A stretch of 64,000 bases of DNA from Membranihabitans maritimus (GTDB lineage Bacteria; Bacteroidota; Bacteroidia; Chitinophagales; Saprospiraceae), in the NCBI RefSeq assembly GCF_021729145.1, contig NZ_JAJSLW010000006.1:1-64000 (forward strand), written 5' to 3'. The notes beneath the pieces are model-generated. The model saw nothing but the letters and a program-made list of their open reading frames with translations, did no database searches and was not told the origin of the DNA. The position numbers and the translations under genes are program-made. Position 1 is the stretch's first letter. Every line of letters starts with the position of its first letter. This document shows positions 10,326 to 18,643 of the stretch, one piece after another.

Positions 10326-10358
10326 AAATCGGGAAATGCGTCACCATTTTCCCGATTT
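10326..10358. terminator. hairpin between fecR-like gene and susC
   Basis: Arms AAATCGGGAAA and TTTCCCGATTT form an 11-bp perfect stem. On the plus strand it is followed by seven T's; on the minus strand, the direction of the flanking genes, only three T's follow. It lies between the FecR stop codon and the susC start, so it could separate regulator transcription from transporter transcription or act as a processing site. Confidence 0.55.
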
Positions 10359-10458
10359 TTTTACGCTGCTATGCACCTCTCATTCGGAAGCAATCTTCTT
10401 CCATGAATGCGTCCGAGGCAGATTTTTGCATTAATTTTTGTTTTTCATAAACTGTTTT

Positions 10459-11670
10459 TTACTGAATAATCACACTGTTGTTCTCTTGTATCGTAAAATC
10501 AATTCCATATATGGTATGCAAGTAACTTAAGACCTTTTCAATAGACACATCTCCAAAACTGGCGTTAAATCGCTCCTTGGCCAACTTGTCATTTTGGTTA
10601 CTAATCTTTACATCGTACTTTCTTTCCATCTTTTTTAGAATGTCTTCGAAAGTCATATTTCGAAATACCAGCTCACCCCTGGTCCAGGATGTATAGATGG
10701 AAGTGGCAACTTCTTGTTTTGAAACCGTATTTTCTTCTTTACTGAAACTGGCTTTGTATCCCGGCTTCAATAAATTCTCCCTGTCGGATCCGGTCTCGTT
10801 TGCCTCCATATCCAACCGGACCAATCCTTCCACCAGGACTACTTCAATCGACTCGTCTTCGGGATAAGTGGATACATTAAACTGTGTACCCAATACCCGG
10901 ATATCCATTCCCCCGGTATTGACAATAAACGGCTTGTCCTTGTTTTCCGATACGTCGAAATACGCTTCTCCGCTTACAATAACTTCTCTATATTGCTCTG
11001 AATTCAAAAATTTCACTGGGAATTTAAGCGAGGATCCGGCATTTAAATATACCAAAGTTCCATCTGACAACCGGACCTGAAAACGCCGGCCATAAGGGAC
11101 CCTAAGGGTATTGTATTGTAATTTTTCAATGGCTCCGTTTTCATACGTTAACACTTCCTGATTCTGAATACCGATGACATTCCCTTGTTCATCTTTCACC
11201 ATACGGCTCCCGTCCGGATTAATTACTTCAATACGACCGTCTCCCAGTTCAAGTGTTATGGCATCGTCTTTTGTTGTACCTATATCATACTGTCCAGACT
11301 CCAAAACCATGTTTTCACCGTATGGAGAAAAGATCTCCTGATAAAGTAAATAGCCTGCCCCGAGGAAAAAGATAATACCTATCACCGCCGCATATTTCCT
11401 TATCATACGACCAAATGTAACCTTAGACACCTCTTCTTTTACATCAAACCTGCCTTTATATTGGGTTATCTCGCGGAAAATCCGGTCAGCCGTTTCCTCA
11501 TTTACTCTTTTCCGGTCTCGTACCATTGCCAAAACCTCCTCCACCAAAGGAAAATCTTCTGACGGATTTTGGTTCCTGAAGTAATCAACAATCCACTCGA
11601 TTTCTTCCTCTGAACATTTATTTTCCACATATTTTTCAAGTAAATTCCGTATATCCTTATCCTCCTTCAT
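10459..11670 (-). CDS. FecR-family anti-sigma factor
   Basis: A 403-residue inner-membrane anti-sigma protein. The N-terminal cytoplasmic part (1-90) should bind the sigma factor. A single transmembrane helix lies near 92-111 (AAVIGIIFFLGAGYLLY). The periplasmic FecR domain follows with the typical VPYGRRFQVRLSDGTLVYLN, SGEAYFDV and VLGTQFNVSTY segments. The C-terminal part (about 335-403, FEDILKKMERKYDVKI) fits the DUF4974 module that contacts the STN domain of SusC. It lies 244 bp after the sigma gene and 184 bp before susC, the standard Bacteroidota arrangement for glycan-sensing loci. Confidence 0.95.
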   Translation of the reverse strand: MKEDKDIRNLLEKYVENKCSEEEIEWIVDYFRNQNPSEDFPLVEEVLAMVRDRKRVNEETADRIFREITQYKGRFDVKEEVSKVTFGRMIRKYAAVIGIIFFLGAGYLLYQEIFSPYGENMVLESGQYDIGTTKDDAITLELGDGRIEVINPDGSRMVKDEQGNVIGIQNQEVLTYENGAIEKLQYNTLRVPYGRRFQVRLSDGTLVYLNAGSSLKFPVKFLNSEQYREVIVSGEAYFDVSENKDKPFIVNTGGMDIRVLGTQFNVSTYPEDESIEVVLVEGLVRLDMEANETGSDRENLLKPGYKASFSKEENTVSKQEVATSIYTSWTRGELVFRNMTFEDILKKMERKYDVKISNQNDKLAKERFNASFGDVSIEKVLSYLHTIYGIDFTIQENNSVIIQ

Positions 11671-11914
11671 ATAATGTATTTAGCAGGCTCTTTGGTTGGC
11701 TTGTCCCACGATTAATACTACTTATAATACACTTGAAGAAATGGAAAGTACTATTCCGTACTATCTTTTTTATATTTTCTTGCTATCTATCTTTGATATA
11801 TCTGCCTTAAACCCCAGGCATATAAAAGGTCAAAAATCCATAAACCGAGTACTCTCTGGGATTAAAATGCGTGGAGACATAACTTTACATAGTCAATGAA
11901 TGAATATTCAAAAT

Positions 11915-12517
11915 TTATAGAATTTCCCATGCCAAAAGCAAAACGCTCCAGGAAATATCCCCATGAACCTGCAAAAAATCCCGGATGGTTTCCAGTGCCT
12001 TACTCATTTGATTCTTCACTGTACTCAAGGAAATATCAAGTTCCCGACTGATGTCTTCATAACTTTTTCCTTCGAACCGGGACATCTCAAAAATACGCCT
12101 CCTTCTCGGAGGTAATAAATTAATAGCCTCCGTTTTTATGCGCTCCAGTTCCTTCTCTTGCATAATTTCTTCGATAGGATTAAACACCTTTACTTTCATT
12201 GAAAAGAGTTCATTACGCAATTTCCGGTCATTAGCCGCCTTTCGAAGAAAATTCAAGGTAAGATTACGTGAAATGGTAAAAACATAGGATCGGAAAGATT
12301 GCCCGGGATCCAATTGGGTCCTATGCATCCAGACTTTCAAAAAGGTGTCCTGAAGAATTTCTTCCGCATACTCTTTTCTTTTCAATAAACTCAGACCATA
12401 CGTATAAATATCGTCCCTGTATAGGTCAAATAATTGCCTGAAAGCTTCTTCATTATTATCTCTGACCTCACGCACCAGAAACCGCTCTCTATTTAAATCA
12501 TTCTGAGACATGATCAA
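11915..12517 (-). CDS. ECF sigma factor (Bacteroidetes sigma-70 family)
   Basis: A 200-residue extracytoplasmic-function sigma factor. Region 2 is visible as EEAFRQLFDLYRDDIYTYGLSLL plus EEILQDTFLKVW. Region 4 is LPPRRRRIFEMSRFEGKSYEDISRELDISLSTVKNQMSKA, a helix-turn-helix for the -35 element. The second Met of MIMSQNDL (12511) is an equally good start. It should direct transcription of the SusCD locus when released by the FecR-like protein. The distance to the next upstream gene is 500 bp, so this gene begins its own transcript. Confidence 0.96.
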   Translation of the reverse strand: MIMSQNDLNRERFLVREVRDNNEEAFRQLFDLYRDDIYTYGLSLLKRKEYAEEILQDTFLKVWMHRTQLDPGQSFRSYVFTISRNLTLNFLRKAANDRKLRNELFSMKVKVFNPIEEIMQEKELERIKTEAINLLPPRRRRIFEMSRFEGKSYEDISRELDISLSTVKNQMSKALETIRDFLQVHGDISWSVLLLAWEIL

Positions 12518-12715
12518 TTAATTACCTAATTCAACCTTTAGAAATGATGATTTAGATTCCTTAAAAATTACGACAAAATATAGTTTTCAAATCTTTTGAA
12601 GATCTTAAAAATGCATTCCTCGAATACCCCTAATCCAACAATATTAATAATTTATTTACAAAATAATTGCAATTACATAATCTTTTTCGGATAAGGTCTT
12701 GAATCTCTATGATTA

Positions 12716-12746
12716 AATAAAAATCGCCTGAAATAATTCCAGGCGA
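12716..12746 (-). terminator. Rho-independent terminator-like hairpin
   Basis: On the minus strand TCGCCTG and CAGGCGA form a perfect 7-bp stem with a 9-base loop, followed by TTTTTATTT. No gene of this strand ends nearby other than the BlaR1-like gene, whose stop is about 270 bp upstream and has its own hairpin, so it may end a short untranslated transcript. Confidence 0.6.
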
Positions 12747-12941
12747 CGTAATAAATGAACGATTTTCCATCTTTGACAGCAGGCTTTTTGCCCGTAAAAA
12801 AGTTAGCCAAATACTTGTATGTTTACCCTTTCAATGAGAAGACTTTTTGTCAGGACAAAAAAATCTTGCCTTTATTGATGAAATAAAGTCAGATAAAATT
12901 TATATATTTGAAGTGAATCTGTTTTTAAGTATATTGTTTTC

Positions 12942-12978
12942 AAAAGGGGAAATCTAATGAGATTCCCCTTTTGGTTTT
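12942..12978. terminator. terminator hairpin downstream of the BlaR1-like gene
   Basis: Arms AAAAGGGGAAATCT (12942-12955) and AGATTCCCCTTTT (12960-12972) pair with a single bulged A. On the plus strand GGTTTTTT follows. On the minus strand the stem itself ends in TTTT, so it can serve the BlaR1-like gene, whose stop codon is 45 bp away. A plus-strand TATATTTG lies at 12903-12910, just before it. Confidence 0.65.
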
Positions 12979-13017
12979 TTAATAAACCTTGTCTCTTTTA
13001 ATCATTTTCAATTTATT

Positions 13018-16000
13018 TTACTTCTTCACAAAAATCTTCGACGCTACCTTACCGCTGGTTTTTACCAATAAATAGTATGGACCTGAATTCAACAGGCTAA
13101 TATTCAATACCTCATTTGCACGCCCATTTATACTGACATCTCGATCCAGTAACGTAGCCCCTTTCACATCTACTACCTCCAATGAATATTGTCCCGTAGG
13201 TCCTTCGAATTCCACATTCAGTTGATTACTTGCAGGATTGGGATACAGGTTGAATCCAGCCAAATCCAATTTGGCACTTCCCCGAGTCATCTCTGGTATT
13301 TTCGAAGTAATCTCTATCACGCCATCGCTTCCTTCATTACCGTATTTTTTGGTTGCAGATTCCCCTTTCAGCACATTAATTGATTCTATGGTAGACGGAT
13401 CGATTGTATTTAATGTCTTCTGACCGTCTGCCCGCCCGATCTTGGTGCCGTCTAATACGATAAGCGGATTGGCTTCACTTCCATCTCTTTTCTTCAATTC
13501 TACTTCTGATAAATCCTCAGCTCCTCCGAAACCTACTACTACCACGTCGGGCAAAGGATTGACCATTTTAGATCGATCTGCTTTTTCAATGGTTTCAGAT
13601 ATTTTATCATTTTTCAAATGAAACGAAACGGGCAAAGTCATTCTGAAATTGACAGGTTCTCCGTTTTTCATCGCCGGCTTCCATTTGCCCTGACTATCCA
13701 TTGACTCGGCTATCCTTTCAACCTCTTCGCCCAGACCGGCACCTACATCTTTGATAGCACGGGCCCATCCGATAGTACCGTCCTTTTTCACCACAAATGA
13801 TATGATCACCTGTCCGGTAATATTATTATTTCGGGCAACGGCCGGATATTTTATATTTTCATAGATATACTCCAACATCTTTACTTCAGCACACTTCGCT
13901 TTTTCTGCCTCGGTTCCCCGGATATTCTCACATCCCGGAAAGCGCGGCATAGCATCAACTGCATTTCCTTTATATACTTCTTCAACCTTTATCGCTCGAA
14001 GTCTGAGGACCGTTTTCATAGCATCCTTACCGGAAACTGACCTTTCCTCGGTTTCATACCCGTTGGAGGAAAAAACAAGGACAGAGCTTTCATTGACACC
14101 ATTCATAAGGAAATTACCATTGAAATCCGTAGCCGTTCCACTGTTTGTTCCTTTAACCATCACATTCACACCGATCAGCGGATTGCCTTTTTCATCCACT
14201 ACTTGTCCCGCAATTTTCCTATCGCCTTTTAATTCCCGGGTAACAATAGATTTATCCTGATCCTGACTGATATTATCTTTCAACTCAAATCTCACAGGCA
14301 AAATAAACTGCACTCTCACATTCTGTCCCCTTTGTTTGCCCGGTGTCCAACGCTTATCCAGCTTATTCATCATTTTTATCACCCTTATAGATTCTTCACC
14401 GAGACCTGCTCCCACGTCACGCATTATTTTTGGATCGGTAATCGATCCATCTTTCTCCACTATAAAAGATGCTACAATATTTCCTTCCACGCCATTCTCC
14501 TTAGCTAATGCAGGATATTTGATGTTTTTATAAATAAACTCAAGCATCTTTTTATCCGCACATCCTTTTTTGTCCCGTGCCGTTCCTTCTATATCTTCAC
14601 ATCCCGGGAAACGAGGCATCTCCTCCACTACTTTAAAGACCTCTCCAGTATACGCGTTGGATGCAATTCCTTTTTCATCATTGCTGATTTCCTTATCCTC
14701 CTTGCTTAATTCAAACTTTATCGGGAGGATAAACTGTACCCGGACTTTTTTTCCTCGTTGCACCCCCGGTGTCCATTTTTGATCCATAGAATTCATCAAT
14801 TCAACGACCCTAAGCGACTCTTCACCAAGTCCACCACCTACGTCTCTCAAAATTTTATTATTCGTCAAAGAACCATCTTTCTCCACAACAAAAGAGACTA
14901 CTACATTTCCCTCTATTCCATACTCTTTCGCCGCTTTAGGATACTGAATGTTGTCGTATAAAAACTCCAACATCTTTTTATCCGCACAAGTCTTAATCTC
15001 TCTTGCCGTTCCTTCAACATCTTCACATCCGGGGAAACGCGGCATTTGTTCTACTACTTTGAAAATCTCCCCGTTTTTGCGAATATCCTCCTTCATTTCT
15101 TCACTCATCGGAGGCGGTGGAGGTAATTTGCGAATACTATAAACCCCTGAAGTTACTTCACCACCAAATTTCCGTTTGGCTTCATCTCCTTTATAAATAG
15201 TGACATTCCAGGGCCCTTCCTTGGAATATTTCTCTATTAATTCCTCGGTCACAACCCCAACCTTTTCCCCATTGACATAGAATATGTCAGAAGGTTCGAT
15301 CATAAATTTTTCAGGCCCCATACTTACAATATCTCCAATATTAGGTATTGGCGGCGGTGGAACATTACTAGCTTTCTGATTTGTTGGAATAGAATCCGTT
15401 TGCGAAATTATTTCGGTCCCTAATGCCCCGTTCTCATTACTGGTAAAAGAAAAGAGCAATGCTGCAAAGCCTATGATCGGTATGGCGATCAGATACTTCA
15501 GCATCGCTCGTTTGGTGGATGGTTTACGTGTCATCATTTTGAATCTGTTTTTTAATTGTGAATAAATAAAGTGATTGGCCAATGCCAATTGCAAGCCCGA
15601 CTGTGCCTGGTTCAACAACAACTTCCCGTATTCCCGCTTATTCCCCAACACACAGGCCGCCGCATCAGCTTCGTATTCGTGAACTTCTTTGATTTCCTTA
15701 CGGTAGATATACACCATAGGATGGAACCAGAACAACACACAGAGCAACTCTATAAAAAGTATATCCAGGCTATGCAGCGCCGACACATGCTTGCCTTCGT
15801 GTGCCAAAATCCGTTCTTTCTCGCTTGATTGGTCGTACAATTCCGCCGACCAGTAGATCGAATTCATAAACGAAAACGGCATGTGCAAGTGGTTCGTCAA
15901 TACCAGGTCATACCCTTCCTGACGGGTAATCTCCGCATCCCGGCGAAGGGACAGGATCTCCCGTACCCCTTTTGCCAATTTCAAGGCTGCAAATAATCCG

Positions 16001-16302
16001 CCCGCAATATACACTCCTACCAACAGACGATACCAGATTGGTGTATCCGGTGAAGCCGATACATAGATATCCCATTGCTGCACCTGGGTATTTACCGGCG
16101 CTACGTACAAATGCCCCAGGCTCTCCGCTTCGTGCACAAATAAAGACGTCCAGTCTACCAAAGGGATCACCAGGCCCAATAACAATCCCGTCAGCAAATA
16201 CCACCGGTTGTATTTGAAAAAGGTCTCCCGTTTCAGGAATATGTAATATCCCAAAAACAAGATCATCCAGCTTATCGTCAGTTGAGTAAGGTAAGTTATC
16301 AT
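13018..16302 (-). CDS. chimeric BlaR1-like M56 metallopeptidase with TonB-C, plug-like and T9SS-type domains
   Basis: A 1094-residue membrane sensor/peptidase. Residues 1-290 are the BlaR1/MecR1 M56 unit: four hydrophobic helices and the zinc site HEGKH (168-172) with HEYEAD (208-213). The periplasmic part holds a Pro-rich linker, then three TonB-C-like modules (about 415-532, 556-674, 782-896), each with PRFPGCE and a second Cys 12 residues later. A carboxypeptidase-regulatory-like module (697-770) sits between modules 2 and 3. A TonB-plug-like segment follows (945-1000, PLIVLDGTKIG, IESINVLKGESATKKYG). Last is a T9SS type A-like tail (1015-1094, LYPNPASNQLNVEF). Start and stop overlap upstream blaI as ATGA, so the pair is translationally coupled. 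Several modules are familiar from Bacteroidota M56 proteins, but a membrane-anchored protein with a T9SS-like tail is odd. Confidence 0.9.
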   Translation of the reverse strand: MITYLTQLTISWMILFLGYYIFLKRETFFKYNRWYLLTGLLLGLVIPLVDWTSLFVHEAESLGHLYVAPVNTQVQQWDIYVSASPDTPIWYRLLVGVYIAGGLFAALKLAKGVREILSLRRDAEITRQEGYDLVLTNHLHMPFSFMNSIYWSAELYDQSSEKERILAHEGKHVSALHSLDILFIELLCVLFWFHPMVYIYRKEIKEVHEYEADAAACVLGNKREYGKLLLNQAQSGLQLALANHFIYSQLKNRFKMMTRKPSTKRAMLKYLIAIPIIGFAALLFSFTSNENGALGTEIISQTDSIPTNQKASNVPPPPIPNIGDIVSMGPEKFMIEPSDIFYVNGEKVGVVTEELIEKYSKEGPWNVTIYKGDEAKRKFGGEVTSGVYSIRKLPPPPPMSEEMKEDIRKNGEIFKVVEQMPRFPGCEDVEGTAREIKTCADKKMLEFLYDNIQYPKAAKEYGIEGNVVVSFVVEKDGSLTNNKILRDVGGGLGEESLRVVELMNSMDQKWTPGVQRGKKVRVQFILPIKFELSKEDKEISNDEKGIASNAYTGEVFKVVEEMPRFPGCEDIEGTARDKKGCADKKMLEFIYKNIKYPALAKENGVEGNIVASFIVEKDGSITDPKIMRDVGAGLGEESIRVIKMMNKLDKRWTPGKQRGQNVRVQFILPVRFELKDNISQDQDKSIVTRELKGDRKIAGQVVDEKGNPLIGVNVMVKGTNSGTATDFNGNFLMNGVNESSVLVFSSNGYETEERSVSGKDAMKTVLRLRAIKVEEVYKGNAVDAMPRFPGCENIRGTEAEKAKCAEVKMLEYIYENIKYPAVARNNNITGQVIISFVVKKDGTIGWARAIKDVGAGLGEEVERIAESMDSQGKWKPAMKNGEPVNFRMTLPVSFHLKNDKISETIEKADRSKMVNPLPDVVVVGFGGAEDLSEVELKKRDGSEANPLIVLDGTKIGRADGQKTLNTIDPSTIESINVLKGESATKKYGNEGSDGVIEITSKIPEMTRGSAKLDLAGFNLYPNPASNQLNVEFEGPTGQYSLEVVDVKGATLLDRDVSINGRANEVLNISLLNSGPYYLLVKTSGKVASKIFVKK
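13615..15060 (-). repeat. three TonB-C module copies inside the BlaR1-like gene
   Basis: Copies occupy about 14707-15060, 14281-14637 and 13615-13959. The first two are nearly collinear at protein level (FKVVEQMPRFPGCEDVEGTA versus FKVVEEMPRFPGCEDIEGTA) and clearly similar in DNA, indicating a fairly recent tandem duplication. The third is more diverged and separated from them by another domain. Confidence 0.85.
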
Positions 16303-16661
16303 TTTTCGGTGTTTTTATCCAGTTCGCTCAATAGTTGGTTCAACTCCTCGGGATTCAATTCCCGCTCGCGAACCAGAAAGGAGACCAGTTGATTGGCCGA
16401 ACCATCGAAATAGTCGTGTACAAACTTTTTCAGCCGGTTTTTACTGTATTGGTCCCGCTTGACCAACGAATAATATTCGTGGGTTCGTCCATACGCCTTG
16501 TGATTTACAAAACCCTTCTTTTCCAGGATGCGTACAATCGATGAAATGGTGGAATGCGGGGTATCCGGTTTCCCCATTTTCTCAATTATATCGGATACCA
16601 AACACGGTTCGATCTCCCATATAATCTTCATGATTTCTTCTTCTGCTTTTGTCAATTTCAT
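16299..16661 (-). CDS. BlaI/MecI/CopY-family repressor
   Basis: A 120-residue winged-helix repressor: MKLTKAEEEIMKIIWEI opens the domain and STISSIVRILEKKGFVNHKAYGRTHEYYSL forms the recognition helix and wing, followed by a helical dimerisation tail. Family members bind palindromic operators and are inactivated by cleavage when the partner M56 sensor is triggered. It lies 67 bp after the TPR gene and overlaps the BlaR1-like gene by 4 bp. No beta-lactamase gene is present in the window, so the output is probably the operon itself or an unlinked gene. Confidence 0.95.
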   Translation of the reverse strand: MKLTKAEEEIMKIIWEIEPCLVSDIIEKMGKPDTPHSTISSIVRILEKKGFVNHKAYGRTHEYYSLVKRDQYSKNRLKKFVHDYFDGSANQLVSFLVRERELNPEELNQLLSELDKNTEK

Positions 16662-16728
16662 TTTTTTCTTTTTTGGTCAATTTTAAAATTCCTTCTTTAT
16701 ATCAATTACAATCTCTCTGTTATTTGCT

Positions 16729-17934
16729 TCATGGCGCTTTACCTTTTGATTGATGTAAATACTCCTTGATCCGCATAACCCGGCTTTCCGCATAATTCCG
16801 GTACAGCGAATCCTCAGAAGCCAGGTAGTTTTCATACCGGTTGAGTGCAATCCGCTTATCCCGGTAGTATTCATCACTTAAGCGGGCAAAGTGGAATAGC
16901 AAAATGGGGCTGGATTTGAGCTCCGAGGATTTTTCCATATAGTCCAGGGCTAGGCGTAAGTCCCCTTTTTTTTCAAAATGGCTACTCAATTTTTGACAAT
17001 ACCGCCATACCATAGGGCCGATACCGAAACGATACATGGCCATTTCCAGATGCATTATGCATTGATCAATACTATCCTCCGCACCGTAAGCCTCGGATAA
17101 GAAATAGTGAATTCCTTCATCCACACCGTTTCCATTTGCCAATTTCCTCAAAATCGGGATGGCTTCATGATGACGCCCCGTTTTAGTCAATGCTATCCCG
17201 TAATATTTCATCACGGAATTACTGCTATCAGGGATCGAGAACAATCGATCAGTTGTAACCAATGCTTCATCGTAATACTCCTGTTTGACTTCAATTTTTA
17301 ATTTAAATCGCAAGAAGAGTGGATTTTTCGGATCAATAAAGAGTCCGCGTTCCAAATACTCCAATGCAAAGTCATATTCTTCAAGATTATAATAAATATC
17401 TGCCAGCAGACGGAGGGCTTCCAGGTCCCGGTCGTTATATTGGAGTGTTCTTCCAAGCGAAGCTATAGCGCAAATCATATCATTGTCATAATAACACGCC
17501 TTTCCCAATTGTTTATAATAAAAACTATTGGTAGAATCAATCTCTATCAAACGGGCAAAATACGACCGGGCCTCAACATAATCATGTCTCTTAAATTCAA
17601 TTTTCCCCAGCGCCATAATATATTTCACATTCAAAGAATCCAGGGTCCAGGCCTTGTGATAAAAGATACGGGCGTCCTGAATATTTCCGAGTTGTTCATA
17701 TGCATTAGCAAGGTAATAGTGATACGTTGGTTCGTGATTTACTTCCCGCTGACAATAGTAAAAGGATTCAACAGCCTTCTTATAATCGTACGTTTCAAGG
17801 TATTGCAACCCAATTTCAAATACAGAATCAATAGGACGCCCTATGCTTTGTCCATTGCTTTTATCAGCCAAAAACTGCACCAATAAGAATATAGCAAGGG
17901 GCCCAAGAAATTCAGTATTTATCAATCTTTCCAT
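16729..17934 (-). CDS. secreted or membrane-attached TPR-repeat protein upstream of blaI
   Basis: The frame is open to 17967, but the ATG at 17934 is preferred because a TAAATTTG -7-like box lies at 17965-17972 and this start gives a signal-like N-terminus (FLGPLAIFLLVQFLADKSNGQS). The 401-residue product consists of tandem tetratricopeptide repeats from about residue 30 (YLETYDYKKAVESFYYC, YHYYLANAYEQLGNIQDARIFYHKA, KLGKACYYDNDMICAI-like units, ALEYLERGLFIDPKNP). No catalytic motif is visible, so it is probably a protein-interaction scaffold in the periplasm. It precedes blaI and the BlaR1-like gene by 67 bp on the same strand and may be part of the sensing module. Confidence 0.85.
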   Translation of the reverse strand: MERLINTEFLGPLAIFLLVQFLADKSNGQSIGRPIDSVFEIGLQYLETYDYKKAVESFYYCQREVNHEPTYHYYLANAYEQLGNIQDARIFYHKAWTLDSLNVKYIMALGKIEFKRHDYVEARSYFARLIEIDSTNSFYYKQLGKACYYDNDMICAIASLGRTLQYNDRDLEALRLLADIYYNLEEYDFALEYLERGLFIDPKNPLFLRFKLKIEVKQEYYDEALVTTDRLFSIPDSSNSVMKYYGIALTKTGRHHEAIPILRKLANGNGVDEGIHYFLSEAYGAEDSIDQCIMHLEMAMYRFGIGPMVWRYCQKLSSHFEKKGDLRLALDYMEKSSELKSSPILLFHFARLSDEYYRDKRIALNRYENYLASEDSLYRNYAESRVMRIKEYLHQSKGKAP

Positions 17935-17964
17935 CGTCTTCAGAAACTGATTTAACGCAATATA

Positions 17965-17989
17965 CAAATTTAAAACGTATTTTTACGTT
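17965..17989 (-). promoter_or_regulatory. candidate promoter and operator of the TPR-blaI-blaR1-like operon
   Basis: On the minus strand TAAATTTG (17965-17972) matches the Bacteroidota -7 consensus TAnnTTTG. Immediately upstream, AACGTA-TTTT-TACGTT (17974-17989) is a perfect inverted repeat placed where a repressor would block RNA polymerase. BlaI-type operators are dyads of this size, so self-repression by the blaI product is a reasonable inference. No clear -33 TTG was found. Confidence 0.45.
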
Positions 17990-18507
17990 ATAAAACTAAA
18001 ATTTCAGATAATATGTAAAAACGGCTCCATATAAAGCAATACAAAAACCTGTAAAAACCAGGCCTATTTTTCGAAAAACCCGCTCCTCGTACTAATGTAA
18101 CAAGTCCTATTTCAATAAAATTTCACCTGTATGACACCTAAAATTCAGAATACCTATCATACTCAATCCCATAGATATATATGCACTAAAAGGAACATAG
18201 AATCATTCAATTACTAAACATCTATTTAAAAACAACCGAAAGACATTTTTTACAAAAATTTAAAATAACATGATGAATTATTTCTAAAAATTATTAAAAC
18301 CACCCATCCAGACCACTAATAAAGAATTATTATTTTAACAAAATATTAAATACAATATAAATAATTTAACAAATAGCGATAAATCAATTTCATTATAATA
18401 AATAATATATATATTAACCTTATAAACAATATTTTAAGAGGATACACATTAATTAGTTAGATAATTTTATTTTCAAATTATTTTAAACACAACAAAACCG
18501 TGTACGT
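17990..18507. other. very AT-rich intergenic region, no gene seen
   Basis: The divergent gap between the TPR operon and the winged-helix-like gene is extremely AT-rich with many short homopolymer runs. No reading frame, tRNA or repeat is visible apart from the two promoter-like sites at its ends. Confidence 0.5.
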
Positions 18508-18543
18508 TACCTATTTTAGGTACGTAAGAAATTGGTATATTTG
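18508..18543 (+). promoter_or_regulatory. candidate promoter with inverted repeat
   Basis: TATATTTG at 18536-18543 fits the TAnnTTTG -7 consensus. An inverted repeat TACCT-ATTTT-AGGTA (18508-18522) covers the expected -33 region. The gene start is 100 bp downstream, leaving a leader of about 95 bases. Confidence 0.4.
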
Positions 18544-18643
18544 ATGTATACACAATCCCATAATTAAATATCATTGATATTCGATTATTTAATCTGTAAA
18601 ATCAAATAATATTTTTATATAACACAATGAAACTTATTTTTTT

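Noticed and set aside
12588-12880. Minus-strand open stretch of about 45 codons (starting near TTG in the 12810s) crossing the terminator-like hairpin
   Set aside because: It has no ATG, no ribosome-binding context and runs through the hairpin and T-run; the amino-acid pattern follows the hairpin bases.
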